This document shows, piece after piece, positions 34,111 through 46,499 of a stretch of DNA of 55,933 nucleotides. The notes under the pieces were generated by a model. That model was not told the origin of the DNA and did not search any database. It saw only the letters and a list, made by a program, of their open reading frames with translations. The translations under genes and the position numbers were made by a program. Each line of letters starts with the position of its first letter. The stretch's first letter is position 1. The DNA comes from Nemertoderma westbladi (lineage: Eukaryota; Xenacoelomorpha; Nemertodermatida; Nemertodermatidae): the NCBI GenBank assembly GCA_032718475.1, contig JAUCBJ010005808.1:1-55933 (forward strand), read 5' to 3'.

Positions 34111-36585
34111 TTGTAAGCCTAATTAATTAAACCTGCAACTTGACTTCCTACCGTAAGTTTAATGATTTAGTTAAATCGATATTATTATTTGTGTATTTGA
34201 TAACATTCATATGACCGTCTTCGTTTAATTGTAAAATATTTAAAACAAACTGTTGGTGAATCAAAATAACTGAATTTTTTCTGGCCTGTTTCTAATATAA
34301 ATATCTAATATCTAATAATTTTATATCCAACCATGCAAATTATAAATTCATAAAAAATAGACAATTATTATTAATTTATATTCAATTCATTTATATTTAA
34401 TATAATATTGTTTTACTATTTATTTATTTGTATTAAAATTGTAATATTTTAAAATATTTTAAAACCGATGGGCGTTGCTTAGCAAACTAAAAACGTCGCA
34501 TTGCTCTTTGCATATTGTATTTTAATGTAAATCAATAAATATAATTAATTGTTTATAACATATCGACATATTTCTTATATATTCTAATTACAATTATATT
34601 ATGATTATATTTTTGATTTATATTATATCTTTTGATTGTAAAACTCAGTTCTATAACTATAGAGAATGTATATAAAGTTAGAGTTTATATGACGGTTGAA
34701 TTTATACGTGTTAAGATGCTTTTCATGCGATGATTTACGCCATGGATAATTGGTGCACTTGGAGCAGGTAGATTAGCATGTGACTTAATTACCCAGTCCA
34801 GCTGTATACTGTACAGGATCTTTATTGATATATTATAAAGTTCTAGAATATATGATCGAAGTTAATAATTATAATTGCATTTGATGCTTTCAGTAATTTT
34901 TTTTCACTGTTATTTATTATAAAACACTAGATATTTATATTTAGTATATTTCTAGACCTATTTATATATATAACTCATAATATTTTCCCAATAAGTTGCA
35001 CTTTATGTGATTGTGTAATTTATATTTTTTAATTATCATCCGCTTTACGTTCTATTAATCATTTTCAGCTTGTGTTCATATTTCCCCGATTCAAATTACA
35101 TCTTCCTTTACCATTTAACACAGATTTATATTATAATTATTCACCTATTTGACCTTTTATTTTGACTACCTACTGTATATCACTATATAAATACGCCGAA
35201 TAATAATTTTAGCTAATTAATTGAATTTTATAAATTGAACGATTTTTAGTTATAGTTATTTGGGTTGAATTAGCCGAATGTCGGTAGGAAAAAAACCAGT
35301 TAACAACACCTGATGAATTAAATTACAACTTTGTTTTTTAATTAAACAAATTGAAATAAAACATCAGGTTACAGTGAATGTCGTTCTAACCAAAACAATA
35401 AGTGAAATAATGGATAGATTACAGTATAGCTGCTAACACAGGGATTAAACTGGTTCATTACTAAATGCTTTCATTTCTGGCGTCATATTTTATAAACAAC
35501 TGTTTTTATTTGAATTAATCTTAAAACATATTGTCTGTTTCACTTTTAATTATGCGTTTTTTATACATTAAAATGATATGATATACACTTAGTTTTCAGC
35601 AATTGTAATTCAATATAAATATATTATTGATCACAAAACTATAATATGAAGCCATATTAGATTAACCCTAAATAGTGGGAAAAATTAATTCAAGTCCTTA
35701 ATAATAATTACTGGGTGTTCGCCTTTATTTCTTAATCCCCATCTATTTGATTCTAATATAAACTTTACCAGTTTGGTGGTTAAACAATTAAACTACTTAG
35801 TTATAAACTATTACAGAGAAAAAAAAATATTTTATCAAACTCTATGTCCATGTCCATGTCATATGTCCCGGAATATTGTTTCGTAATTTAGGGCCAACAC
35901 CCCCCCCCCCCCCCCCCCCCACTCCATAGTTCTGATCAGCTATGTATTTTCGCCAATTCATCTACATTATTAACACTTATCTCTGTCAGCAGGCATTCCA
36001 CGCATGTCATTGGCTGACAACAACGTTTCGTCTCACTTAGGTAACTGACTGTAACAATGTCATTGTATTTTATGCCGTTTAGCAGCTAAGAAGGCACTAC
36101 TGTTGCTCCCTGAATAAACTTATTTTTAGGTCCACGTAGCTAGACCTCTAGGATTCACTCAGTTGTTGTTGTTAATTCCCACTTGGGTTTTGGTTTTAAG
36201 GCTTGATTCAGCGCGGATTGGATCAGTTGGGAGAGCGTGGGACCTGGAATCTCTAGGTAACGAGTTCAATCCTCACGTTACGGTGAATGTTTTTGTAGTA
36301 AGATTGGAAGTAAGCCATTAAGGAGATAGACAGTTCATGCGTTAGTAGACGCGTTTGTTTATAGAAGGTTTGATTACATGTAATTGATTTACTCTTGATT
36401 TAATTATTTAATGCTGATAATGCCGATAATGCTTTGTCCTTTTGTATTCGGATGACTTCATCAGATGTTACAATCCAAGAACCTATCTATGTAGCAGAAG
36501 TCTTCTTCGTGACCAATCAGGCCATCCAATGACTGAACACACTGAAGGTAGATATGACTTCTGGGGGGATCCATACCATTAAGTA
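34111..36585. other. AT-rich intergenic stretch
   Basis: No gene. It contains a partial 170-bp repeat (35362-35435, reverse), a 21-nt poly-C run (35900-35920) and a tRNA-like segment near 36205-36290 with A-box-like TGGATCAGTTGGGAG and B-box-like GAGTTCAATCC. I do not call the tRNA-like segment a tRNA gene. Confidence 0.5.
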
Positions 36586-36625
36586 TACACGTTCGTGGGG
36601 CCGTCGCGCAGCACGAGACTTAGTG
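36586..36625 (+). mobile_element. Solo CGTGGGG terminal fragment
   Basis: The sequence acacgttcgtggggccgtcg, then cgcagcacg, matches the left end of the fold-back family at 15396 and 13456. No partner end is visible nearby. Confidence 0.4.
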
Positions 36626-36794
36626 CGGTGGCTTCAAGATACAGAGGAAACAAACAACGGGAGGAGGATAACTGCAGAAAACGGCGACTTCTAAGCGAGT
36701 TAATGCGGTCGATATGGATGTCCAACAATCAACTCTAGAGATATATAGCAGGATCTTCTTCTTGGATACTAACAAACTCATTACCCGCTAATTT

Positions 36795-38305
36795 CCCGAT
36801 TCTACTACTACTAGGTCGAGCGAACTTGGACAGTGGAAATGAGATCCTTCCAGGCTTCCCGATTCTCCATAGTTGTCGCAATTTCGTTTCTCCCAAGTTC
36901 AGTATCCCTTTCAAGTTGATCTATATATGTTATGGCCGGTCGTCCACGACTACGCTTTCCATGAGTTGGTTGCCAGAGAAGTAGATCTGGTATGACCTCG
37001 TCTTTACTTCGCCAGCAGTGCCCACTGAATCTTAATTTGCGTTCACGGAGGGTGGTTGATACAGGTGGTATTGTACCATAAAGTTCGGCGTTTGTCATGT
37101 GTTGTCTCCAGCTGATGTTTAGGGCTGCCCTTAGTAGTCTTGTGTAGCAACCATCAATTCGTTGTTCAAGTGATTTAGTCAGTGTCCAGGTCTCACCCCC
37201 GTATAAAAATACACTTTCCACTGTGGCTCGAAAGAACTTAGTCTTCAGGTGCCTGGAGAGATCTGATTTCCAGATGGTATCCATTTTTGATAGAGCTACC
37301 CAAGCCTTTGCTTTCCTAACTTCTATGTCCTTTTTGCTACTCTCTATCCATGATCCAAGGTACTGGAAGTCATTGACCGATTTTTGTTTGCTTTTGTCAA
37401 GTTTCCATTAACATTAAAGTTCATGAATTCGGTCTTTGTAGCATTTATATGCAATCCAACCCCCTTAGCAGCCCTCTCCACTTTATTTAGTAGAAGCTGT
37501 GCTTCTGCTAGCGCATTAGAGAGCAGGGCGATGTCATCCGCAAAGTCGGTGTCTGTGACTGTAGTTGCCGGATATCTACTACTTCTGCGTTCTTGAAGTG
37601 TGAATCCCAGATCTTCACCCTTTGTGGCCGTCCTCATTGCGTAATCCAGCACAATTACAAATAGTAATGGTGCTAATGTGTCACCTTGCAGTACGCCAGC
37701 CAGGATTGAGAAAAACTCAGTTTCACCATCTGGTGAGAGTACCTGCGCTTCTATTGGATATAACAATCTAATGCCAGCAACAATTACTTCTGGTATTCCA
37801 TAAGCTCTTAGGATTTCAAGAATTTTACCTCTATGGATGGAGTCGAATGCCTTCTTGAAGTCCACAAAAGTCATGACTGCGGGGAGATTCTTTGACTTAA
37901 TTCCTTCAATCAGTCTCCGTAGTGCAAGTATCTGAGCTATTGTTGATCTACTTGGTCGAAATCCGTTTTGGCTCTTACGCAGTAGTTTCTCTATGTGAGG
38001 CCTAATCCTATATAGAATCATTTTATTGTATATCTTGGCAGCTACCACAAGCAGACAGATCCCACGATAGTTTGTTGGTATGCCGAGGTCTCCTTTCTTG
38101 GGGAGAGGCTTTAGTTGACCTTTAGTCCAAATTGGTGGTGGCTTTTCTCCTTTTAACATCCGGTTGCAAACATTCAATAATGGTCTGTTTAGCACTCCGG
38201 TTTTCCATACCTCCGCTGGGATTTTATCTAATCCACTCGCTTTATTATTGGACATGCTTTTAATGCTTCTTTGGAGTTCAGCAGGTGTGAAGTCCCCTGT
38301 TTATA
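36795..38305 (-). mobile_element. LINE family 2, RT and C-terminal region
   Basis: The frame 38255-37344 encodes most of an RT palm: NKASGLDKIPAEVW, then motif A FVDFKKAFDSIHRGKILEIL, motif B LAGVLQGDTLAPLLFVIVLD and motif C DTDFADDIALLSNALAEAQL. A frameshift in the A-run near 37390 moves the frame to 37284-36811, which carries the tail (ETWTLTKSLEQRIDGCYTRL, LRFSGHCWRSKDEVIPDLLL, GRPAITYIDQLERDTELGRN). The tail organisation and the short (TAG)n end (36803-36815) are shared with family 1, so the two families are related. The copy is 5'-truncated upstream of the RT, with no endonuclease in the window. Confidence 0.92.
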
Positions 38306-39872
38306 ATAGGTAGTGTCTTGTCATATATTTTCCTTGTAGGGCTGACCTCGATGTTTAGCTAGCTCGGTAGCTAGCCGCCACCAGTCTCCACCCACCACTC
38401 CCTTTACTTTGCACCCTTTACCAAGTTGCTCTATAGTTATTTATAACGGTAAGAGTTTTCTGGTCGATTCGCCGTGTCCCATTCTCACAAAGTTTCTATT
38501 TTATTTGAGTGTTTAAAATAAGGATTTATGGTTATTTATTGATTAAAAATTAAATAGTGTATGTAATATTCACTCAAGCAGCCTCCAATCTGCCCCATGT
38601 TATTGAATGGGGAATGATTTTTCTCCGTATCGTAGCAACGTTATCTTATTATAATAATTGAACTCCAGCTAGCTGAGGTAGCAAGTAAATCCAATGGTTG
38701 GGGTGTGGGGTGTCTGTATAGTCGGACTACTTATTATAGCCAGTAAAGGGATAATTATTGGCTTCGGCATTATTGGAGATAACAACAGCCAATCAGACGT
38801 TTGTTAAACGTTGAAGAAATGAAAAAAAATTTCGACCAGATTACGCAATAAACAAATGCAGTTACAGATTATTATTAACTATTCCCGCATTAATAAATTA
38901 TTATCAACTTCAGCTGACAAACAAACAAACAAATAAACAATAAACAGACGTTCATTATTTTTTAGAGAAGATTTAAACACAAAACTAAAGTAAATTGACA
39001 AAATACTATTACCAAATACATCAAAATACAACAAAGTAACTGGTTGCCCACATTGCCCAGCCCTATTCACGATGAATTTAAATATTTCTCAATATCACAA
39101 AAAATCAGTGCTATGTTGCATTGCTAGTGGCCAGTGCTACAACAGATTCTTAAGCCTATAGCCAAAAATGAATATAATTTCTGATGTCAAACATTTAGTT
39201 GAAAACTATACCACAACACGAAAATATTCAACACACCTAGAGAATAACATGTGATATAAGTCCTCTCTAGTCGATAACAATGAAGACGAACCATACCTCT
39301 TGCAAAACATTATTGTATTTGAGGGGTTGGTTATCAACTATAATCCCTCATCAGATTTGCCGATAGAAAGACTAGGATATCTAAAAGATAGAAAGACATT
39401 TGATATGAAAATGTATATCGTCAAAGTGTCAATCCTTATTGTTATCAACTATCCTATTTTTCACACCGTGTTGAATGGAATATGGGGTGATACCAAAATC
39501 GCTCAGGAACACCGGCCACATGTTAAATGCACCCCTCTATGATGTGTTATTATCGGCCCGTTTGAACATCAATATATCCCGACGAAGACAAACTGCTATA
39601 ATGCTGTTATTGGAAGGGATGCAAAAGAAGACGAACGTGCACTAACATGTTCGCTTTAATGCAAAATTATACCACCTAACACTCTGGTGAAACAACTATA
39701 ACCATATTTGGACTCGGACACTTTGAGTTACCAAAAACAAAAAAATTCCGCTCTGTAGAGGAAAACTAAATCTAAGCAAATGATGGAACGTGATTGTTAT
39801 GAACTGTTGTGCTGTATATTGTTGTAGGAGACAGGGGCCTGTGTGATACTAATTATCATTGTTATATAAAAT
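38306..39872. other. Non-coding stretch
   Basis: The plus-strand ORF 39300-39542 and its flanks resemble decayed coding sequence, but I cannot assign a family. Nothing else is visible. Confidence 0.4.
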
Positions 39873-40090
39873 GAATATATCGTCCCTTTCATTTTGAAAC
39901 CACCTATATGCCATTTTTGCCGAAATGGAGATTGCTGCATTTCTTTAATGTTAAAATGTATTCTGAATCCGATTAACTCACTTAGAAGGCCATACTCCCA
40001 CGTATAACTGAGATATTTATCGTTTTGAAACCACCTATATGCCAGTTTCGCAAATATATATTTTTTAAACAACCTATATAACACATTTTA
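39873..40090 (+). repeat. Repeated AAACCACCTATAT motifs
   Basis: TTTTGAAACCACCTATATGC occurs at about 39893 and 40023, and a related AAACAACCTATAT at about 40067. Another AAACAACCTATAT is at 43061, beyond the transposon at 40308. The first copy is preceded by ATATCGTCCCTTTCATTTT, which recurs inverted at 45700-45718. Confidence 0.5.
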
Positions 40091-40307
40091 CTATTATAAA
40101 TAGGGTAAGCCCGGGAAAAGTTGATATAAAATTGGAAACAACGAATCTAGAGGTAGAATTGTTGTTTATTATGATAGAGGGAGATTTGATTTACATTTTT
40201 AAAACTTAATCAAATTTTTCTTAAGGGTTTTAATTTTTTATTTTTTTTTATTTATTTTTTTTTATAGCATTGTATATACTGTATAGACATTAAATGTATA
40301 TGTATAT

Positions 40308-42884
40308 TAGGGTGTATTGATGTCATCATTTTTTTAATGGGTAGTAACAAAATATTGTCTATTTGTGTTTTAGATCTCATGACAAAATTTTTTTCCAAAA
40401 AAATTATACCATTACCTGCCTGATGCGATGTCAAATTCTCCATTATCTGGGGATTTTAAGTTCGCCGCACAAATTTCCTGGGGATATAGCATGTAGTATT
40501 TTTATCCCCACTCACTACCAGTCTTCTAGCACTGTGCCCTAAGTGAGAAAAATGAAATATAGGCGAACTAGAACCTCCAATCAACATATTCCTGCGGTAA
40601 AATGCGAGTCTGATTAGATTAGCTCGTGGAAAAACGTAATGCAATTGATAAGTATCAGTACAAAGAAATTAATGGTTTTGGTTCATTAATACATGAACTG
40701 ACAATTTTACTTGAGTAACATTGATTCACTTTTCTGATTGCAATTATATGTGTTAGCATTATTATTAGTTCCAGTGTATCTTACATTAAACCAAAGGCCA
40801 TAGCATTAAATTTTATGCAAATATACTGGAGGGACATTGAAAATTAGCTTTTGTGACTAAGTTAATGTCATGTCTGCAGTACTTGTCGTGTTGCATTTTA
40901 TTTGTTTTGCTATGCCGATTTTACAGTAGCTCAGTGTCAGTAGGCTAAATTTCTATTTCAGGAACCGTATCTATGTTATAGTATTAACCTTGTAATTTGC
41001 TAGGCCTATGCAAAAAAAATAATGGAGACCCGAGCCTCAGTTGGAGAAATTTACAAATCCTGCTCCATATATGGTACTCCAACCGATCTGCCTGAGAACA
41101 TTTTACCAACTGTGGGTGATACTATGCGATTTTACAATAAATTGCAGCAAGAAGGATCATCTAATCGCCCCAGTAGAGAACTTTTTAAGCAGGTTGCTGA
41201 TAAGTTGAACGCCATTTGGAAGAAAGCAAGCATTCCAATTACGGATTCTCGAACCACTATTGGTAAACTTGAAAAGAAAAGGGAACAGTTGCGTGCTTTT
41301 CCTGCGTGCTGTTCTAAAGAAGATCGGATCTATTCGCCAGAGCAGAATTGATGAACTTGTAGAAGAGAGCCTTAAACTATTTGACATTTGTACTTGTCAT
41401 TGTGAAGATCTTTTGAGTTGTAGTTGTCCCCGAGAAATGAAGGTACCGGTGATAGAGTGGAATTTTCTGGTTGACCAAAGGTCTTCAAGGCGAATGATAA
41501 TAGGAAGAGTTGACCATAAGACAACCGATCAGTTAAAGCGACGAATTGACAGAAAATTGAAGTCTAATGCAAAGACTTTTCGACAAGATGAAGCTCCATG
41601 TTGCAGCATAGATAAAGAAATCGATCTTCTGAAGTATCTGCAGATGAAGAAATTGATCCTTCTGTTATATTTGATCCTCCTAAGTCGGATCGAAACTACA
41701 CTCCACTTCTAAATGTGAGATTCTTCCAGTTACTAAGTTTACAATCATTCAGGGGAATTTGTCTAATTTCTCAAATTTTGACGACATTAGTAAAGATCAA
41801 CGATACTTGTATGAGATATGTTTAGCTGTACAAAGTGGATCTATAAGTCCTGAATTGGCTTCTAAATTCCCTGGCAATCTCAGCCACTCCAGATGGCTAA
41901 CAATAGCTAACAGAATTCTACGGCTCTATGTTGCTACAAACATCCATCTGATGAACTTTTAACTATCGCTCAATACATAATGCAAGTTTTGCTCCTGTTT
42001 GGTTTAATGTGAAGAGAAATCCAGAATCATGGAATGGGTCCAAGCATTTCTTCTTATTAATCCAGCTTTCTCGGAAATGTGACCAACGGGTAAAGATCCT
42101 GTTATACGGAGAAACGGATATTTTGCTCATCCTGAAAATATTATCTTAGCTATGCTCAAAGATGAAAGTCAAGCAGTAAGAGATCTTGGTGTTAGGAAAA
42201 TCATGGTGGCCAGAAGTGAGGCTAGATCTATTGAATCTGATGTTCGTACTTTTCATTTACCCCAGTTAGAGCTCGATGCAAATGAGTATTATGGTTTGCT
42301 AGATTGGAGTCACTTTCTGAGACTTGAACCTCCAGTTACCCGAGAATATACTGATGATGAGATCAAAGGAGCACTGGACGGTAATACATCATTCAACTTT
42401 GAGTCATGGCCTTGTCATACTCAAGCCGTCGAAAGACATGTAAAACTTGTAACAGAAGCATCAAAGTCCATGTACGGAGAATTGAGACGGGATGGATTAT
42501 CAGAGCAACGTTGATGTCGAGAGGCCTTGTCCCTTCCTTTGGCTCGAAGAAAGATTGGAAAATCTAATGTGCTGAGACATATTAAGATTTCTTAGTAGGT
42601 TTTTCTAATTCAACAGAGACATCACAAATTGTCTGATTTTGTGATTATGTGAATTGTAATAATTATGTTTGTTGGTAATAAATTACTATCAAATGCTCTC
42701 ATGTTTTTTTCTTATTTCAATTCTATCGATAAATATAATTTTTCGGTTGAGCAGTGGCAAGCAAGCAAAGGCAAGCACTACTTGAAGTAATTCTTGTTGA
42801 TTTATGTTCAATTCCAGGTCCTGCAATATATTTTAGGTACCCATAACAATTGTTTTGAAAAATATGGTTTTATGATACACCCTA
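40308..42884 (+). mobile_element. DNA transposon of unassigned type, 2577 bp
   Basis: The left end starts TAGGGTGTATTGAT and the right end, reversed, TAGGGTGTATCATA. It is flanked by the exact 8-bp duplication ATGTATAT at 40300-40307 and 42885-42892. Inside, the only coding capacity is a decayed plus-strand gene at 41022-42514. The TAGGG ends and 8-bp duplication resemble hAT elements, but the protein lacks the usual hAT dimerisation motif, so I leave the class open. Confidence 0.75.
41022..42514 (+). pseudogene. Putative transposase, conserved invertebrate family, frameshifted
   Basis: Frames at 41022-41351, 41260-41712, 41759-41962 and 42152-42514 join end to end with several frameshifts. 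In order they show an N-terminal segment (IYKSCSIYGTPTDLPENILP), a basic region, a Cys/His cluster (CTCHCEDLLSCSC), a DQRSSRRMIIGRVDHKT block, an SHSRWLTIANRILRLYV block, DPVIRRNGYFAHPENIILAM (near 42090, between frames) and a C-terminal CHTQAVERHVKLVTEASKS block. I remember this arrangement from uncharacterised multi-copy proteins of arthropods and cnidarians. I cannot confirm that without a search, and its chemistry is not known to me. The flanking transposon ends suggest it is, or was, the element's own transposase. Confidence 0.65.
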
Positions 42885-43876
42885 ATGTATATATGTCATT
42901 TTTTTTCCGATCCATTTCAAGCACTTGACTCTTGTTTTTTTTCAAGCATACTTTCACAGCTACAGTACTTCGTTGCAAATTATTTACATGGTTTAATATA
43001 AAAGGTTAAGGGTTTTAATGTTTTTTGAGTAATCATTGTAAAAAATCTAATAATTTTTTTGAAACAACCTATATCCCTATACATAGTTTCCTACCAAATA
43101 TGTGACATAATTCCAATACTATAACTATTTTTGTTAAAATCGTTATATTTAATGCATTTAAAAGTAAAAAAGACTGAAATCTTGGAATATTACTTGCAAA
43201 CAAAATTAGAATCATAAGGCACTTAATACTGTAGTACCAATTAAATAAATTAGTCTTAAACAACGCACTGAGCCCTGGATGAGCTCGGGTATTCTTAGTA
43301 ATATCAGAGGAAGAGATAACTAAAAATAAAAAAAAAAAAATAATAATAATATAAATATAAATATAAATATAAATTTAGGAAATACCGTGTTTTAGCTGAT
43401 TATAATAATTACTGCAAATATAGAAACCTTGTCCAACGGGAAATAAAAAAAGCTAAATCTGAATATTTGTACAACAAAATAAGTGAGAATAAAGATAATC
43501 CTAAAAGTCTATGGTCTACCCTAAAATCTTTAGGTTATAAAAACCTTATATCTAAATCGAATATTGTTCTGCAAGATAACGGTGAGCTGATTCATGATCA
43601 TACTCTAGTTAGTAATTTATTTAATAATTATTTTACTAATGTTGCCTCTAATTTAGTTAAGAAGTTACCGTTATCAAGTAATAAATATACAGTAGTATAG
43701 GGTCCGAAACTCTAAATAATTTTTATTTAGAAAAGTTACAAAATTCAGAAAAGTTATTTTTAAAACCCGTTGCTGAGGATTTTTTTTTAAAATCTACTTA
43801 GCCTCTCAGCCTCAAAAAGTACCGGTCTAGACCTAATACCTGCCCGTTTTCTTAAGGATGGTGCTGAAGTACTTAA

Positions 43877-44303
43877 GGGGGGGGGGGGGGGGGGGGGGGG
43901 GGTATAGTAATTTTGGTCAAAAAATTTGATTTTTTTTTATAATTTCATCAAGTGCAGAATTTTATGATGATTTTAAATCTGAAAACGGCTTGGCGAAATT
44001 TTGCTCGTTCACTTTGATGCGGGTATAATTCTCATTAAAACAAAAAAATAATTTTAAAAATGCATTGAGAACTAAATGAGAAATCGTGTTTCTACCTTTT
44101 CGTAATTTGTCCTCATTAATTATGTTAATTTATGCATAATTAAGCTAATTACGTTAATTATTGTGGATTTTTTTTGTTAAGTTGATGACCCATCTTTTAG
44201 CTTTGAAATGGGACTATATTCAAGAAAAAGCATTCATATCTTCAAAAGTTACACGCGAAATATATAAACCTACCAAATCGTTGTAAAATTACTATACCCC
44301 CCC
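43877..44303. mobile_element. TTAA-flanked short element in the LINE
   Basis: Flanking TTAA lies at 43873-43876 and 44304-44307. Removing the element with one TTAA restores the LINE frame exactly (GAEVLK-VPITF). The left end G(26)TATAGTAATTTT and the reversed right end GGGGGGGTATAGTAATTTTA form the inverted repeat. No ORF. TTAA targeting suggests piggyBac-type movement, although the ends differ from those at 23579-25130. Confidence 0.85.
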
Positions 44304-44742
44304 TTAAAGTGCCTATTACTTTTATTATTAATTACTCTATCGTAGATAATGTAGTACCAGACGAACTGAAATTAGCTAAGGTTGTTCGTCTGTATAAAAA
44401 GATTAGTAAAGTAGAACCCTGTAATTACAGACCTGTTAGTATCTTAAGTATTGTATCTAAAATTCTAGAACGTTCAGTTTTTCTACAGCTGGAAGCACAT
44501 CTTAGTAGGCTAAATCTGATCTATGAACTTCAGTCCGGTTTTCGTAAATCATATTCTACAGACACCTGCCTTATTAACTTAACTGATACAATTAGATGTA
44601 ATAACGCAAAGGGTTTATATACTGGTATGGTAATGTTGGACCTACAAAAGGCTTTCGATACTGTAGATCACGAAATTCTGCTTGGTAAGTTAGGCCTGAT
44701 GGGTGTAGGTTCTATAGACTGGTTCAAGTCATACCTGTCAGA

Positions 44743-45066
44743 CAGAGGCTATGACGCAGTGAAAGCCCATCGTCCCCATTTCGTGTTCGCCGTCGCCCTT
44801 CATGTCTCTGATTAGTAAATCCACCCCTTTGCCCCCCCCCCCCCCCCCCCCCTATATTCCCCACTACATCCTCCTCCTGTCATCTACCGTTATAATTACA
44901 TCTAAAATTACATTAATACTGAAATATTTACATTTCATCACCTGTTATAATTTGGCCGCACTAGCTCTGTAGAGCTATGGCCTAGTCTAAACTGTGCTAT
45001 GGTTTGTGCTTACGTGAGAAATGTAAAAAATGTAAATTAAATTGAAAACAATTAAATTGAATTGAG
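44743..45066. mobile_element. Second insert in the CR1-like LINE
   Basis: The LINE frame breaks after SYLSDR and resumes with GQTVVISKSQSTVQE, so about 320 bp is foreign. It contains a 21-nt poly-C run (44832-44852) and ends in an AT-rich attaaattgaa tail, which suggests a SINE-like retroelement. A long target duplication is not visible. Confidence 0.55.
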
Positions 45067-45725
45067 GTCAAACTGTAGTCATTAGTAAATCGCAGTCTAC
45101 TGTACAAGAGATTACCTGTAGTGTACCGCAAGGTAGTATATTAGGTCCTCTGCTTTTTGTATGCTATGTAAATGATATGATATGTAGTATAGATCCCGAT
45201 TTTAAACTCATTTTATATGCCGACGACAGTGCTCTTATTTTCTCTCATAAAGATCCTATCCATATTTCCCAAAAGTTAAGTGCAGTTCTAGAATCCTGAA
45301 ATGAGTGGTTGGTTGATAATAAGCTATCCATTCACTACGGTAAGACTTAAAGTATTTTGTTTGGTTCCAAAAGAAAGTTAAAGAAGGTAACTCAGTTTGA
45401 AGTCACTAGTAATGGACATAAGATTGAAAATAAAAAGGAAGTTAAATATTTAGGCGCCACATTGGATAACTGCTTATCAGGAGAAAGCACAGTGAAAATA
45501 TTTTCTCGAAAGTTAATAGTAGGCTTAGGTTTCTATACAGAAATACAAAATAGTTTAAACACCGACTCCCGCAAGTTACTTTGCTCTTCTTTAATACAGT
45601 GTCACATGGACTATGCGTGCTCTTAAAAAATGCTCTAAAAAAAAAATCTCAAAAATGCCGTCTTACAGGAAAAGTCAATTTTGTTATTTAAGTTGTTTGA
45701 AAATGAAAGGGACGATATATTAATA

Positions 45726-46499
45726 ATAATAAAATAATAAAGTAATAAATAATAATTATAAGTAAATATTAAAGAATATCCAATATCCCGCTGTTTTAAA
45801 AAAGATATATTTATTTCGCAAATTTTCGAGTTGAATTACTTTTAATCATGCTATTATTGTCAGATAGGGGGGAAACTCTATGCAATAAAAATTCATCCCT
45901 CTCCAGGGGAAATTCGACGCAAATAACAGATGATTACTCTCAAAAAGAAAACTGTAACCTGTTCTATAGTGTTTAGTTTATTGTTTTGGTTAAAATTACG
46001 TGCCACTGTAACCTTCTCCTTTCCCTAAATTGAGGATTTAACATTAAGGCGGGATTTTAATTCACCAAGGCGGGTTTTGCGTCGAGTTTCCCCCCCTGTC
46101 TTATTATTGTAGCTAAATTATAGTAATAAAGTTTGTGTCTAAGAAACTACACATTTTAAATTTATATTATATTTAAAATGTTGTCTCTAAGATGGATCTA
46201 AGGCTTGTAGACCGTATGAGTTAACAACTGCTTCATTTATTGAGTTCATCCCGTATGTTCTAAAGTTTTCAGTTGACATTGCCAGTATCCCTTCCTTTTT
46301 CTTAGTTTTGTCTTTAAGTCCTTTGTACTCGCTGTAACTGTTTCAATTGGTGTGATCCTAAATTCTGCAAACGAATGGTCTTCTAATTCGGTGAAATGTG
46401 TATCAATTCTACAACTCGGTTTCTTTCTGTTTGTGATCTGAGATTTATGGTTTCCTATCCTACCTTTGAAATGACTATATCAATGACTATACATTATAT
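45726..46499. other. Non-coding, with a 170-bp repeat copy
   Basis: A plus-oriented copy of the 170-bp interspersed repeat lies at about 45870-46030 (ctctccaggggaaattcgac, then gtaacctgttct and ctccttttcccta). No gene seen. Confidence 0.5.

Larger units (their letters stand above)
43370..45640 (+). mobile_element. CR1/jockey-like LINE reverse transcriptase, broken
   Basis: The plus strand encodes an RT in pieces: pre-palm (KSLWSTLKSLGYKNLISKSN, LFNNYFTNVASNLVKKL), the N-terminal palm ([40 protein letters not shown]), motif A ([20 protein letters not shown]), motif B (CSVPQGSILGPLLFVCYVND), motif C (ILYADDSALIFSH) and part of the thumb (EVKYLGATLDNCLSGEST). It is interrupted by a TTAA-flanked element (43877-44303) and a second insert (about 44743-45066), and has in-frame stops near 45297 and 45348. 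The endonuclease is not in the window. Confidence 0.88.

Noticed and set aside
36205-36290. Possible tRNA gene
   Set aside because: A and B boxes are present but the B box and acceptor stem are imperfect, so it is better read as a tRNA-derived repeat.
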